A stretch of 37,286 nt of DNA from Xanthobacteraceae bacterium (GCA_019745775.1 JAIESR010000044.1:1-37286); one strand, 5' to 3'. Shown: positions 18,069-28,674, counted from the stretch's first letter. Notes: generated by a model not told the origin, from the sequence alone. Program-made: numbers and translations.

Positions 18069-18095
18069 AAAAGCCCCGGCCGATGGCCGGGGCTT
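18069..18095 (-). terminator. Intrinsic terminator after the upstream porin-like gene
   Basis: Perfect 11-bp stem AAGCCCCGGCC / GGCCGGGGCTT (18071-18081 and 18085-18095) with a 3-nt loop, reading on the minus strand into a short T-run. It starts 28 nt past the stop codon, the same distance as in the other copy. Confidence 0.75.
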
Positions 18096-18123
18096 CCGCA
18101 ATCTCAGGAATGCTCGGCTTCGA

Positions 18124-18873
18124 TCAGTAGCGCGCGACGACCGGCGCGCCCCAGCGATAGTTCAGGCCGACGCGGGAGATCCACGCGGAGTCGCTGTGGA
18201 CGAAGGTAAACGTTCCGCCCGGCAGCACCGACCTGTGGTCTCGATCCGTGAAGCCGACGTAGAGTGTTTCGAACTTGAAGCTGACGTTCCGGCTCCATGC
18301 CCACTCAGTGCCAATACCCGCGACCCACCCCCAACGGGTTTCCTTGATATCCGCGATATCGGTGCCGTCGACCCAGGTGGTGCGGAACCGGGCCGCCGCC
18401 ACGCCGCCAGTGGCGTAGATCAAGAGGTTGTCAAGCGCCACGCCGCTGCGCACCCGCGCGGTCGCCAACCAATTCATACGGGTATTGATGCCGTCCGTGG
18501 TACCGGCCGTCCCTGGATTATCAGGCAGGAAATTTTTCGTGCCGAAGACCCAGGCGCCGTCGACTTCAACGCCCCACACGGTGCTGCAGGTCGTGAAATC
18601 ATACCCGACCTGCCCGCCGACATGGCCGCCCCACTTGTTCATGGTCCATCCGGCATTGTCCGTGAGCAAGCCGTCGGTGTCTTCCCGGTTGGCCTGGTGA
18701 TAGACGCTGCCGCCCTGGATGCCGACGTGCCAGCCCCCGAACTGCCCGGCAGCGCAATTAAACGCCGGCCCAACGGCCACAGGCCCCTTGACGGGCGCGC
18801 GCAGGTCGGCGGCGGACGCGGAGCCAGCGAGCGCGAGGCTCAGTGCTGCAATTTGCAGAGCGATCTTCTTCAT
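18124..18873 (-). CDS. Outer-membrane beta-barrel protein, Omp25/OMP_b-brl type (second copy)
   Basis: A 249-residue protein starting MKKIALQIAALSLALAGSASA (signal peptide, cleavage before ADLRAPV). Mature strands include FGGWHVGIQGGSVYHQ, WGGHVGGQVGYDF, WGVEVDGAWVFG and LLIYATGGVAAARF, and the last strand SRVGLNYRWGAPVVARY. Two Cys (in FNCAAGQFG and FTTCSTVWG) are present. Size and pattern fit the same family as the neighbour at 17104-17859, although internal similarity is low apart from the ends. It lies 168 bp downstream of sucD and has its own terminator, so it is likely a separate unit. Alternative names in databases would be porin family protein or outer membrane beta-barrel protein. 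Confidence 0.85.
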   Translation of the reverse strand: MKKIALQIAALSLALAGSASAADLRAPVKGPVAVGPAFNCAAGQFGGWHVGIQGGSVYHQANREDTDGLLTDNAGWTMNKWGGHVGGQVGYDFTTCSTVWGVEVDGAWVFGTKNFLPDNPGTAGTTDGINTRMNWLATARVRSGVALDNLLIYATGGVAAARFRTTWVDGTDIADIKETRWGWVAGIGTEWAWSRNVSFKFETLYVGFTDRDHRSVLPGGTFTFVHSDSAWISRVGLNYRWGAPVVARY

Positions 18874-18954
18874 ACTGTATCCCCCGATCGGCCTCGTGGA
18901 GAGGGAAAGCGCGCCTTCCGCGCCCGCCCCGATCACTATGTTTCTACACCGGAA

Positions 18955-18974
18955 GGGCACAAAAAGCTGTGCCC
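18955..18974. repeat. 7-bp dyad in the sucD / porin spacer
   Basis: GGGCACA (18955-18961) and TGTGCCC (18968-18974) with a 6-nt loop lie between the sucD stop and the start of the upstream porin-like gene. On the minus strand the loop is GCTTTT. It might be a weak sucD terminator or a leader hairpin or operator of the porin gene; a T-tract after the stem is missing. Confidence 0.35.
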
Positions 18975-19041
18975 TGGGAGCAACAGTCGGCTGCAAAGTG
19001 TGGGGGCCGCCGCCTGAGCCTTACCCCAATAAGGAAAATCG

Positions 19042-19926
19042 CTACTTCCGCAGCAGCTCCGCCAGCGTCTTGCCCAGCCGGGCCGGCGACGGCGACACCG
19101 TGATGCCGGCCGATTCCATGGCCGCGATCTTCGATTCCGCGTCGCCCTTGCCGCCGGAGATGATCGCGCCGGCGTGGCCCATGCGGCGGCCGGGCGGCGC
19201 GGTGCGGCCGGCGATGAAGCCGACCATCGGCTTCCTGCGGCCGCGCTTCGCTTCGTCCTTGAGGAATTGCGCGGCGTCCTCCTCCGAGGAGCCGCCGATC
19301 TCGCCGATCATGATGATCGCCTCGGTGGCCTTGTCGGCGAGCAGAAGCTCGAGCCCGTCGATGAAGTCCATGCCCTTGACCGGATCGCCGCCGATGCCGA
19401 GCGCGGTGGTCTGGCCCAAGCCCTCGCGCGTGGTCTGGAAGACGGCTTCATAGGTGAGCGTGCCGGAGCGCGACACGATGCCGACCTTGCCCGGCTTGAA
19501 GATGTTGCCGGGCATGATGCCGATCTTGCATTCGCCGGCGGTGATGACGCCCGGGCAGTTCGGACCGATCAGCCGCGACGTCGAGCCCGACAGCGAGCGC
19601 TTCACCTTCACCATGTCGGCGACCGGAATGCCTTCGGTGATGCACACGATCAGCGGGATCCCGGCGTCGATCGATTCCGAGATCGCGTCGGCGGCGCCCG
19701 CCGGCGGCACGTAGATCACGCTGGCGTCGCAGCCGGTCTTCGCCTTGGCCTCGGCGACGGTGTCGAACACCGGCAGGCCGAGATGGGTCGCGCCGCCTTT
19801 GCCGGGCGCGACGCCGCCGACCATTTTGGTGCCGTAGGCGATCGCCTGCTCGGAATGGAAGGTGCCGTTCTTGCCGGTGAAGCCCTGGCAGATGACCTTG
19901 GTGTTCTTGTCGACGAGGATGGGCAT
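19042..19926 (-). CDS. sucD: Succinyl-CoA synthetase (ADP-forming) alpha subunit
   Basis: A 294-residue protein with an N-terminal CoA-binding Rossmann domain (about 1-130; [25 protein letters not shown] near 14-38) and a ligase domain. The phospho-acceptor His251 lies in [12 protein letters not shown], and GPNCPGVI and [12 protein letters not shown] are also present. With SucC it converts succinyl-CoA to succinate while making ATP or GTP. It follows the 77-aa membrane protein gene after 22 nt, in the mdh-sucC operon. Confidence 0.98.
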   Translation of the reverse strand: MPILVDKNTKVICQGFTGKNGTFHSEQAIAYGTKMVGGVAPGKGGATHLGLPVFDTVAEAKAKTGCDASVIYVPPAGAADAISESIDAGIPLIVCITEGIPVADMVKVKRSLSGSTSRLIGPNCPGVITAGECKIGIMPGNIFKPGKVGIVSRSGTLTYEAVFQTTREGLGQTTALGIGGDPVKGMDFIDGLELLLADKATEAIIMIGEIGGSSEEDAAQFLKDEAKRGRRKPMVGFIAGRTAPPGRRMGHAGAIISGGKGDAESKIAAMESAGITVSPSPARLGKTLAELLRK

Positions 19927-19948
19927 GGGATCACCAATTTCGCAAAGA

Positions 19949-20181
19949 TCACTTTTGAGGGGCCGGCGGCCCGAAGAGATAGAAGAGGTCGATCACCACG
20001 AAGGCCATGATAAAGATGCCCATTCCACCCCACAGTTGGACCGAGTTGTACGCCACATTGTCCCTGACATTTCCATCTTGATCGAAACCGCTCCGGCCCA
20101 GTCTCCAGGCACGCGCCACGCAAACCATTGCAAGAGCAGTGCCCGCGATCAAAAACGTCGCATGCAATGCGACGCCCAGCA

Positions 20182-20182
<1 letters not shown>
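19949..20182 (-). CDS. 77-aa two-helix membrane protein inside the sucCD operon
   Basis: A 77-residue protein whose ATG (20182-20180) overlaps the sucC stop codon by one base (TGATG), a classic translational coupling signal. It ends 22 nt before sucD. Residues about 1-25 ([20 protein letters not shown]) and about 50-70 ([20 protein letters not shown]) are hydrophobic helices. The loop between them is charged ([19 protein letters not shown]) and the tail is GPPAPQK. No domain is recognised. Possible roles are a membrane anchor for the TCA enzymes or an unrelated passenger; neither is shown. Coding is supported by the coupling, the clean frame and membrane-protein composition. Confidence 0.75.
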
Positions 20183-21351
<1,169 letters not shown>

Positions 21352-21357
21352 CTACGC

Positions 21358-22362
<1,005 letters not shown>

Positions 22363-22405
22363 TCAGCGGTCGCACGGGGATCGAAAGGCAGGGCCGCTGC
22401 ACTGC

Positions 22406-22435
22406 GTCATAGACCCTTTCCGGGCCCCCGTTCAA
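22406..22435 (-). promoter_or_regulatory. Promoter candidate for mdh-sucC-sucD
   Basis: Minus-strand TTGAAC (22435-22430) and TATGAC (22411-22406), 18 nt apart, point at mdh and would give a leader of about 70 nt. Each box matches 4 of 6 consensus bases, so support is moderate. Confidence 0.4.
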
Positions 22436-22550
22436 GGGACAGAGCGGCGGATTCGCGCAGCACGCCGGCAATGCTGGGAATGCCCGTTTTGTGCGGCTAA
22501 CATCGCATCGAAAAGGCGCAGCGTTTGTGCAGTCGATTGGGGGACACCGT

Positions 22551-23516
22551 ATGGCACGGGGGCGTTCGGTTGCGATGGCTTTCGCCGCTCTCGCGCTGAG
22601 CGCGGCATCGGCCTTCGCGCAAAGCTATCCGAGCAAGCCAGTCAAGATGATCGTGCCCTTCACGCCGGGGTCGCCGGTCGACGTGCTGGCGCGCTTGGCC
22701 ACGCAACACGCCGGCACGCGGCTCGGCCAGACCATCGTCATCGACAACCGGCCCGGCGCCGGCACCACGATCGGCACCAAGGTGGCGGCATCGGCCGATC
22801 CCGACGGCTACACGATCCTGGTCGCCGCCACGAGCTTCGCGATCTCGTCGGCGCTCTATCCCAATCCCGGCTACGATCCCGCCAGGAGCTTTGCGCCGGT
22901 GGCGATGCTGGCGCGCAGCCCGCAGGTGATGGTGATCGCGCCGGAAGTGCCGGCCAAGACGGTCGCGGAATTCGTCGCCTATGCGAAGGCCAATCCCGGC
23001 AAGCTCAATTTCGGTTTCGGGCTCGGCACGCTGCCGCAGATCCTCGGCGAGACCTTCAAGGCGGTGACGAAGACGGACATCGTCAGCATCCCCTACAAGG
23101 GCGGGGCGCAGGCGATCACCGACATGCTCGGCGGCCGCATCCAAATGAATTTCGGCACGCCGCCGACGCTGCTGCCGCTGATCCAGCAAGGAAAAATCCG
23201 CGCGCTGGCGGTGACCACCGACGCACGCTACCGCGACATGCCCGACGTGCCGACCATGACCGAGAGCGGCCTGCCGCAGCTTGCGCTGACCTTCTCCGCC
23301 GGCGTGGTCGCGCCCGCCGGCACGCCCGAGCCGATCCTCGACACGCTCAACGCGGCGTTCCGCGAAGCGCTGAAATCGCCGGAGCTGACCGCGAGCATGG
23401 CGAAGCTCGGCTTCGCGCCGGAGCCGCGGACGCGACAGCAATACGCGACGTTCCTGGCCGACGAGATGAAGAAATGGCCGCCGATCGTGCAGGCCTCCGG
23501 CATCAAGGCGGAATGA
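22551..23516 (+). CDS. TctC/Bug-family periplasmic solute-binding protein (1)
   Basis: A 321-residue exported protein from ATG 22551, preceded by a GGGGGA Shine-Dalgarno; the frame extends 60 nt upstream without support. The signal peptide is residues 1-24 (AFAALALSAASAFA-QSYPSKP). The mature protein has the family opening VKMIVPFTPGSPVDVLAR, VIDNRPGAGTTIGTKV, ADPDGYTILV and MLGGRIQMNF. Such proteins bind carboxylates, amino acids or nicotinate-type compounds in the periplasm, usually for a TctAB membrane transporter, which is absent here. The gene is divergent from mdh and overlaps the next Bug gene by 4 nt. Confidence 0.92.
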   Translation: MARGRSVAMAFAALALSAASAFAQSYPSKPVKMIVPFTPGSPVDVLARLATQHAGTRLGQTIVIDNRPGAGTTIGTKVAASADPDGYTILVAATSFAISSALYPNPGYDPARSFAPVAMLARSPQVMVIAPEVPAKTVAEFVAYAKANPGKLNFGFGLGTLPQILGETFKAVTKTDIVSIPYKGGAQAITDMLGGRIQMNFGTPPTLLPLIQQGKIRALAVTTDARYRDMPDVPTMTESGLPQLALTFSAGVVAPAGTPEPILDTLNAAFREALKSPELTASMAKLGFAPEPRTRQQYATFLADEMKKWPPIVQASGIKAE

Positions 23517-24493
23517 CGACGATGCGTCTGATGTTCGCGATCGTTGCCCTGCTCGTCGCCGGCTTCGGCGGAGCGCCCGCGCAGGCGCAGGGCTATCCCG
23601 ACAAGCCGGTCAAGATCGTGATCCCGCTGGTGGCGGGCTCGCCGATCACGGCGCTGGCGCGCGTCGTCGCGCAACCGCTGTCGGCGCGGCTCGGCCAGCA
23701 GGTCGTCATCGAGAACCGGCCCGGCGCCGGCACCTCGATCGGCGTGAAGGCCGCCGCCGCGATGCCGGCCGACGGCTACAATCTCCTGATGTACGGGCAG
23801 AACATCGCGTATCTGCACCTGCTCTATCCCGACCTCGGCTTCGAACCGATCAAGGCGTTCGTGCCGGTTGCGCCTTTGGCGGACTATTATCATGTGGTGG
23901 TCGTCTCGCCGGCGCTGCCGGCGAAGACGCTGCAAGAATTCGTCGCCTACGCGAAGGCCAATCCAGGCAAGCTCAACTTCGGCGTCGGGCTCGCCACCAT
24001 GCCGCAGATCATCGGCGAATATTTCAACAAGGTCGCCGGCCTCGACATCGTCACCGTGCCCTATGCCGGCGGCGAGCAGGTGCGCGTCGACATCCTCGGC
24101 GGCCGCATCCAGATGAACGTCGGCCCGCCGACCAACCTCATGGGCCTGATCAGGGAAGGCAAGCTGCGGCCGCTGGCCGTCACCAGCAAGCAACGCATGA
24201 AGGAACTGCCCGATGTCCCGACCATGATCGAGAGCGGCTATCCGCAGGTCGGTTTCCATCCCGACGTCTGGCAGGGCGTCCTCGCGCCGGCCGGCACGCC
24301 GACGCCGATCGTCGAGAAGCTGAACGCCGAGATCAACGCGGTGCTCAGGACGCCGGAGGTGCGCACCAGCTTGGAGCGGCTCGGCGTGTCCGGCATCATG
24401 TCGATGTCGGCGCCGGAGTTCGCGGCCTTCATCGCCGACGAAGGCAGGAAGTGGCCGCCGATCATCAAGGCGATCGGTTTCAAGCCGGGATAA
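23513..24493 (+). CDS. TctC/Bug-family periplasmic solute-binding protein (2)
   Basis: A 326-residue protein starting at ATG 23513, which overlaps the stop of the preceding Bug gene (ATGA); a second ATG at 23522 is possible. The signal peptide ends near AQA-QGYPDKP. It keeps VVIENRPGAGTSIGVKAA, MPADGYNLLMYG, VPYAGGEQVRVDILGGRIQMN and a KWPPIIKA C-terminus. The loop after beta-1 reads LVAGSPITALAR: the acidic residue usual at this position (SPVD or GGPTD in relatives) is Thr here, so ligand preference may differ. It is closer to copy 3 than to copy 1 in the MYGQN/MSGQN and GEQVRVD segments. Confidence 0.9.
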   Translation: MTTMRLMFAIVALLVAGFGGAPAQAQGYPDKPVKIVIPLVAGSPITALARVVAQPLSARLGQQVVIENRPGAGTSIGVKAAAAMPADGYNLLMYGQNIAYLHLLYPDLGFEPIKAFVPVAPLADYYHVVVVSPALPAKTLQEFVAYAKANPGKLNFGVGLATMPQIIGEYFNKVAGLDIVTVPYAGGEQVRVDILGGRIQMNVGPPTNLMGLIREGKLRPLAVTSKQRMKELPDVPTMIESGYPQVGFHPDVWQGVLAPAGTPTPIVEKLNAEINAVLRTPEVRTSLERLGVSGIMSMSAPEFAAFIADEGRKWPPIIKAIGFKPG

Positions 24494-24613
24494 TCGCGTG
24501 TCCCCGGACGCGTTGCAACCCGGAGCCATCCGCACGTTTACACTGGCCTCCGACGTGCCTATGGCGGCCGCCTCAGGATGACGGAGAGAGATTTGACGCA
24601 GGGAGACAGATCA

Positions 24614-25579
24614 ATGATGCGCGTTCTCGCACTCATCGTCACCGCTGCCGTTCTTTCGCTCGCGTCCGCGCAGGCACAGCAATATCCCGACCGCGTGATC
24701 AAGCTCGTCGTGCCGTTCGTGCCGGGCTCGCCGGTGGACGTGCTGGCGCGCGTGGTGTCGCGGCAGATGACGGCGCGGCTCGGCCAGAGCGTGGTGATCG
24801 AGAACCGCCCCGGGGCCGGCACCTCGACCGCGACCAAGCAGGTGCAGGCGTCGCCGGCCGACGGCTATACGCTTCTGATGAGCGGCCAGAACATGACCTA
24901 TGTCGGCCTCCTCTATCCCGATATCGGCTTCGATCCGGTGAAGTCGTTCGCGCCGGTCGCGACGCTGGCGGGCTGGTCGCACGTGATGCTCGTCGCCAAC
25001 GACGTGCCGGCGAAGTCGGTCAAGGAACTGGTCGCGCACGCCAAGGCCAATCCCGGCAAGGTCACCTTCGGCTATGGGCTCGGCACCTCGCCGCAGATCG
25101 TCGGCAAATCGTTCGAGCTCGCCGCCGGCCTCGAGTTCGTCAACGTGCCCTATAAAGGCGGCGAGCAGGTGCGCGTCGATCTGCTCAGCGGCCGCATCCA
25201 CATCAACTTCGCGCCGGTCTCGAACGCGCTACCGATGATCCAGGACGGCAAGGTACGCGCGCTGGCGGTGACGAGCTCGGCGCACGATCCGGAATTGCCG
25301 CACGTGCCGACCTTCAAGGAGCAGGGCTTCCCCGACGTCGGCTTCGATCCCGACGTCTGGCAGGCGATCGTCGCGCCCCTCGGCACGCCGGCCGGCGTCA
25401 TCACGAGGCTCAACGCCGAGATCAATGCGGTGCTGCGCTCGGACGAGGTGCGCTCGACGTTCAAGAAACTGCGCTTCGCACCGATGATCAGCACACCGGA
25501 AGAGTTCGGAAAGCTGATGGCGGCGCAGGCCAAGCGCTGGCCACCGATCATCAAGGCGGCGGGGCTGACGGCGCAGTAA
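24614..25579 (+). CDS. TctC/Bug-family periplasmic solute-binding protein (3)
   Basis: A 321-residue protein from ATG 24614, with GGGAGA eight nt upstream; a further frame-open stretch to 24578 is not supported. The signal peptide ends near AQA-QQYPDRV. Family segments are VVPFVPGSPVDVLARVV, VVIENRPGAGTSTATKQ, SPADGYTLLMSGQN, VPYKGGEQVRVDLLSGRIHINF and a KRWPPIIKAAGL end. It lies 120 bp after copy 2 and probably belongs to the same unit or follows its own weak promoter. The three plus-strand copies look like successive duplications. Confidence 0.92.
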   Translation: MMRVLALIVTAAVLSLASAQAQQYPDRVIKLVVPFVPGSPVDVLARVVSRQMTARLGQSVVIENRPGAGTSTATKQVQASPADGYTLLMSGQNMTYVGLLYPDIGFDPVKSFAPVATLAGWSHVMLVANDVPAKSVKELVAHAKANPGKVTFGYGLGTSPQIVGKSFELAAGLEFVNVPYKGGEQVRVDLLSGRIHINFAPVSNALPMIQDGKVRALAVTSSAHDPELPHVPTFKEQGFPDVGFDPDVWQAIVAPLGTPAGVITRLNAEINAVLRSDEVRSTFKKLRFAPMISTPEEFGKLMAAQAKRWPPIIKAAGLTAQ

Positions 25580-25596
25580 GACCCGGCCGCGCCCCG

Positions 25597-26586
25597 TCAC
25601 TCTTCCCTGATCTTCGCGTCCGTTATCACGCGGGTGTATTCGGTCAGCTGCTCGCGCAGGAACACGCCGAACGCGGCGCCGCAGGCGCCCGCCGTGTCCA
25701 GACCTTGCGCGGCAAGTTTTGACCGGACGTCCGGCGTCGACAGCGCCTCGCGCATCCAGTCGTTGATCTGACTCACGGACGATGCGGCAGTCTTGGCCGG
25801 TGCGACCGCGCCGATCCAGACGTCTTCCTCGTAGTTGGTGCCGACGACCTCCGCGATCGTGGGCACGTTGGGGTGCATCTCCAATCTGCTGCGCGTTCCC
25901 GAGGCAAGAACCCGCGCCTTGCCGGTGGTGACTTGTCCCGCAATGGACGGATAGTTCACGAACAGTGCGGTGACGTGGCCGCCGGTCAGCGCGGTCGCGG
26001 CCGGCGCGCCGCCGGGATACGGAACGTTGATCAAGTCTACCTTTGCGGCACGTTTGAGCTTTTCGGTGGCGATGTGCTGGCTCGTCGCCGGTCCCTGAAA
26101 CGCCATCTGGAGCTGGCCCGGCTTGCTGCGCGCGTCTTGCAGATAGTCGGCAAGGGTCAAGTACGGAGACGCGGCGTTGACGACGACGACGTTCGGCGAC
26201 CGCGTGAGCAGACAGGTCGGAGCGAAGCTCGTCAGCGGATCGTAGGCGACCTTGCGCAGGGCGGGATTGATGATGAAGGAGTTGGACACCCACAGAACCG
26301 TATTTGCGTCCGCCGGCATGCGCGCCACCGCCTCGGTGGCGATCAACGTTCCCGCGCCGGGCCGATTTTCGACAACGAAGTTGACCTTCTGACTGCGCGC
26401 GATCTGGTCGGTGACAATCCGCGCAACGATATCGACGCCGCCACCGGGTGGAAACGGCACGACGACCTTGATCGTTCTCGACGATTGCGACCAGGCGCCT
26501 GTCGCGCTCAGCAAACCGCACGCAACGCCGAAGGTCAGCAGGCCGAACAGCGCAAGGCAGCGCCGGATGCGAATGCAATTTCGCAT
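25597..26586 (-). CDS. TctC/Bug-family periplasmic solute-binding protein (4, divergent copy)
   Basis: A 329-residue protein from ATG 26586, with GGGGGA before it. The frame is open another 57 codons upstream but without signal-peptide character. A long basic N-region (MRNCIRIRR) precedes the hydrophobic core, and the signal ends near GAWS-QSSRT. Family segments are VVVPFPPGGGVDIVARIV, VVENRPGAGTLIATEAV, VPYPGGAPAATALTGG and the C-terminal FLREQLTEYTRVI. It is clearly more distant from copies 1-3 (GGGVD loop, different C-terminus) and transcribed towards them, so it was probably acquired separately. Confidence 0.9.
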   Translation of the reverse strand: MRNCIRIRRCLALFGLLTFGVACGLLSATGAWSQSSRTIKVVVPFPPGGGVDIVARIVTDQIARSQKVNFVVENRPGAGTLIATEAVARMPADANTVLWVSNSFIINPALRKVAYDPLTSFAPTCLLTRSPNVVVVNAASPYLTLADYLQDARSKPGQLQMAFQGPATSQHIATEKLKRAAKVDLINVPYPGGAPAATALTGGHVTALFVNYPSIAGQVTTGKARVLASGTRSRLEMHPNVPTIAEVVGTNYEEDVWIGAVAPAKTAASSVSQINDWMREALSTPDVRSKLAAQGLDTAGACGAAFGVFLREQLTEYTRVITDAKIREE

Positions 26587-26628
26587 CGACGTTTCCCCCT
26601 TCGATGAACGGGTCTCGCGCCCGTTTCC

Positions 26629-26646
26629 GACAACTATGACAACTAT
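26629..26646. repeat. Tandem 9-bp repeat in the promoter region of Bug gene 4
   Basis: GACAACTAT is present twice head to tail (26629-26637 and 26638-26646), 43 bp upstream of the start of the Bug gene. On the minus strand this includes a TATAGT that could serve as a -10 box. Direct repeats at a promoter suggest a regulator site. Confidence 0.4.
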
Positions 26647-26673
26647 AGCGCATGCCCGAAGGGTTGAGAAGCC

Positions 26674-26702
26674 GCGGGACTGAGTTGTGCGGGACTGAGT
26701 TG
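26674..26702. repeat. Tandem 14-bp direct repeat upstream of Bug gene 4
   Basis: GCGGGACTGAGTTG occurs at 26674-26687 and 26689-26702 (period 15), in the 201-bp space between zapE and the Bug gene. It may be a simple duplication or a second operator pair. Confidence 0.45.
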
Positions 26703-26787
26703 CTTGAAATGCTTCCATCCGAAACTTGGTGCCTGGTGTATCGCAAACGACAATCAAGGAATCACCGTGGAGCTGCTCGCTATCCGC

Positions 26788-27954
26788 TCACGTCTCCACG
26801 ATGCCTTCCTTCAGCGTCGCGCCGGAGTCGCGGCGGCCGTGCGGCAGCGCGAGATAGGACTCCGAGCGCATCTCGACCAGCCGCGACGCCGTGCGCTTGA
26901 ACTCCATCGCCTCGTAGCCTTCGTCGGCGGTGTAGAGCGCATCGGGCTCGGCGGCGGCGGAGGCGACGAGCTTCACGCCGTGATCGTAGAGCGTGTCGAT
27001 CAGGATGATGAAGCGCTTGGCCTCGTTGCGCCTGGAAAAATCCATGACAGGAATGCGATCGAGCACGATGGTGTGGAAGTCGCGCACGACGCGCAGATAG
27101 TCGGACGCCGCCAGCGGCCGTTCGCAGAGATCGTGGAACGAGAATCGCGCGACGCCCATGGCCGCACACGGCACGCGCACGATGCGCCCTTTCACGATCA
27201 GGTCCGCCGGCGCGCCGCGCAGGCCGCCGGTGAGCTTCTTCCAGGCGTCGTCGAGCGCGGCGTCGGCCTTCTTGTCCGCCGGCACGTGCCAGACCGGCGC
27301 GCCGGCGAGTTTCTCCAGGCGGAAATCGGTGCGCGCTTCTAAGCGCGTCACCAGCATGTGCTCCTCGATCAGCGCGATGAACGGCAGGAACAGCGCACGG
27401 TTGAGCCCGCCCTTGTAGAGCTCGTCCGGCTCGACGTTCGAGGTCGCGACCACCACCACGCCGAGCTCGAACAGGCGCTTGAAGAGCCGCCCGAGGATCA
27501 TCGCGTCGGCGATGTCGGTGACGTGGAATTCGTCGAAGCAGAGCAGCCAGCTCTCGTCGGCGAGCGCGGCGGCGGTGAGGGCAATCGGATCCTCGCCGTT
27601 GCTGCGGCCCTTGTGCTGCTCGCGGAATTGCCGGACGTATTCGTGCACGTCGGCCATGAATTCGTGGAAGTGCACGCGCCGCTTGCGCCGGACCGGCGAG
27701 GCCTCGAAGAACAGGTCCATCAACATGGTCTTGCCGCGGCCGACCTCGCCATGGATGTAGAGGCCCCGGGTCGGCTCCCGCTTGCGCGCGCCGAACATCC
27801 AGCCGAGCGCGGACGACTTGCGCGCCAGCCGATGCTCGCGCAGTCGCCCTTCGAGATCGCCCAGCAGCGCGACCGCGCGCGCCTGCGCGCCGTCGCGCTC
27901 GATCTCTCCGGCAGCGACCAGGCCTGCGTATTTCGCTTGGACGGATGAGGACAT
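26788..27954 (-). CDS. zapE: Cell division protein ZapE (AFG1/LACE1-like ATPase)
   Basis: A 388-residue P-loop ATPase from ATG 27954. Walker A GEVGRGKT is at 69-76 after RGLYIHG, the FHEFM segment at 96-100 and Walker B LLCFDEF at 137-143. The sensor-like VVVATSN and the C-terminal RRNEAKRFIILIDTLYDHGVKL are typical of the AFG1 family. In gammaproteobacteria ZapE associates with FtsZ under stress; mitochondrial homologues act in protein quality control. In relatives it usually sits directly upstream of mdh; here four Bug genes intervene. Confidence 0.93.
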   Translation of the reverse strand: MSSSVQAKYAGLVAAGEIERDGAQARAVALLGDLEGRLREHRLARKSSALGWMFGARKREPTRGLYIHGEVGRGKTMLMDLFFEASPVRRKRRVHFHEFMADVHEYVRQFREQHKGRSNGEDPIALTAAALADESWLLCFDEFHVTDIADAMILGRLFKRLFELGVVVVATSNVEPDELYKGGLNRALFLPFIALIEEHMLVTRLEARTDFRLEKLAGAPVWHVPADKKADAALDDAWKKLTGGLRGAPADLIVKGRIVRVPCAAMGVARFSFHDLCERPLAASDYLRVVRDFHTIVLDRIPVMDFSRRNEAKRFIILIDTLYDHGVKLVASAAAEPDALYTADEGYEAMEFKRTASRLVEMRSESYLALPHGRRDSGATLKEGIVET

Positions 27955-28034
27955 TCGGTCGGCAGATTGCGGTTTCCGGGACGGAATACCGCGTCGCGGA
28001 AACCACCGCAACGTTGCGGGATTTCAGGAATACT

Positions 28035-28571
28035 TCATGCCGCCAGCGGATAGGCCGCTTCCACCACATAGGGCCCGCCGCCGACCGAGGCGCGCGAGGA
28101 GAACAGCACCAACCGCGAGACCGTGAACGGCAGCGGCGCGATCAGCGCGCGCGAGGCGAGATAGTCGGCGACCTGCCGGCTCGAGGAGTCGCGCAGCCGC
28201 GCCAGCGTCACGTGCGGCGTGTACTTGCGGCCCTCCGGCTCGAGGCCCACACGCTGCATCAGCCGCTCGTGCTCGGCCTGCAATTCCATCAGCGCGGCGG
28301 TTTGCGCCAGCGTCGCGATCACCGCGCGGGGCCGGCGGCCGCCGAACGACGACAGCGCGTCGAACCGCAGCTCGAACGGCTTCCTTCGCACCCGGGCGAG
28401 CAGCGAGGCGACCTCGAGCTCGGTCTGGTCGTCGACGTCGCCGATGAAGCGCAGCGTCAGGTGGTAGTTCTCGGGATCGATCCAGCGCGCGCCGGGCAGC
28501 CCGCCGCGCATCATGGCGAGCGACTGGGCGACGTTGTCGGGAATTTCCAGACCGGTGAATATTCTTGGCAT
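28035..28571 (-). CDS. thpR: RNA 2',3'-cyclic phosphodiesterase (LigT/2H family)
   Basis: A 178-residue 2H phosphoesterase from ATG 28571 (MPRIFTGLEIPD, the family N-terminus). The two catalytic HxTx motifs are HLTL at 37-40 and HVTL at 120-123. It hydrolyses RNA 2',3'-cyclic phosphates and can ligate tRNA halves in vitro; the physiological substrate is not settled. It lies downstream of the TesA-like lipase gene on the same strand with a 103-bp spacer that contains a perfect 10-bp dyad. Confidence 0.92.
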   Translation of the reverse strand: MPRIFTGLEIPDNVAQSLAMMRGGLPGARWIDPENYHLTLRFIGDVDDQTELEVASLLARVRRKPFELRFDALSSFGGRRPRAVIATLAQTAALMELQAEHERLMQRVGLEPEGRKYTPHVTLARLRDSSSRQVADYLASRALIAPLPFTVSRLVLFSSRASVGGGPYVVEAAYPLAA

Positions 28572-28618
28572 GGCAGGGCCTCGCAACCAAAAGGCCGAAG
28601 GCGAATCAACGGTTTAGA

Positions 28619-28650
28619 TTGTCATCATGCACAAAACGGAATGATGACAA
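28619..28650. promoter_or_regulatory. Perfect 10-bp dyad upstream of thpR
   Basis: TTGTCATCAT (28619-28628) and ATGATGACAA (28641-28650) are exact complements with a 12-nt centre. The dyad lies 47 bp before the thpR start and 24 bp after the end of the upstream gene. It lacks GC bias and a T-tail, so an operator is more likely than a terminator. Confidence 0.45.
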
Positions 28651-28674
28651 CATAGCCACATCGGACAGGCGAGA

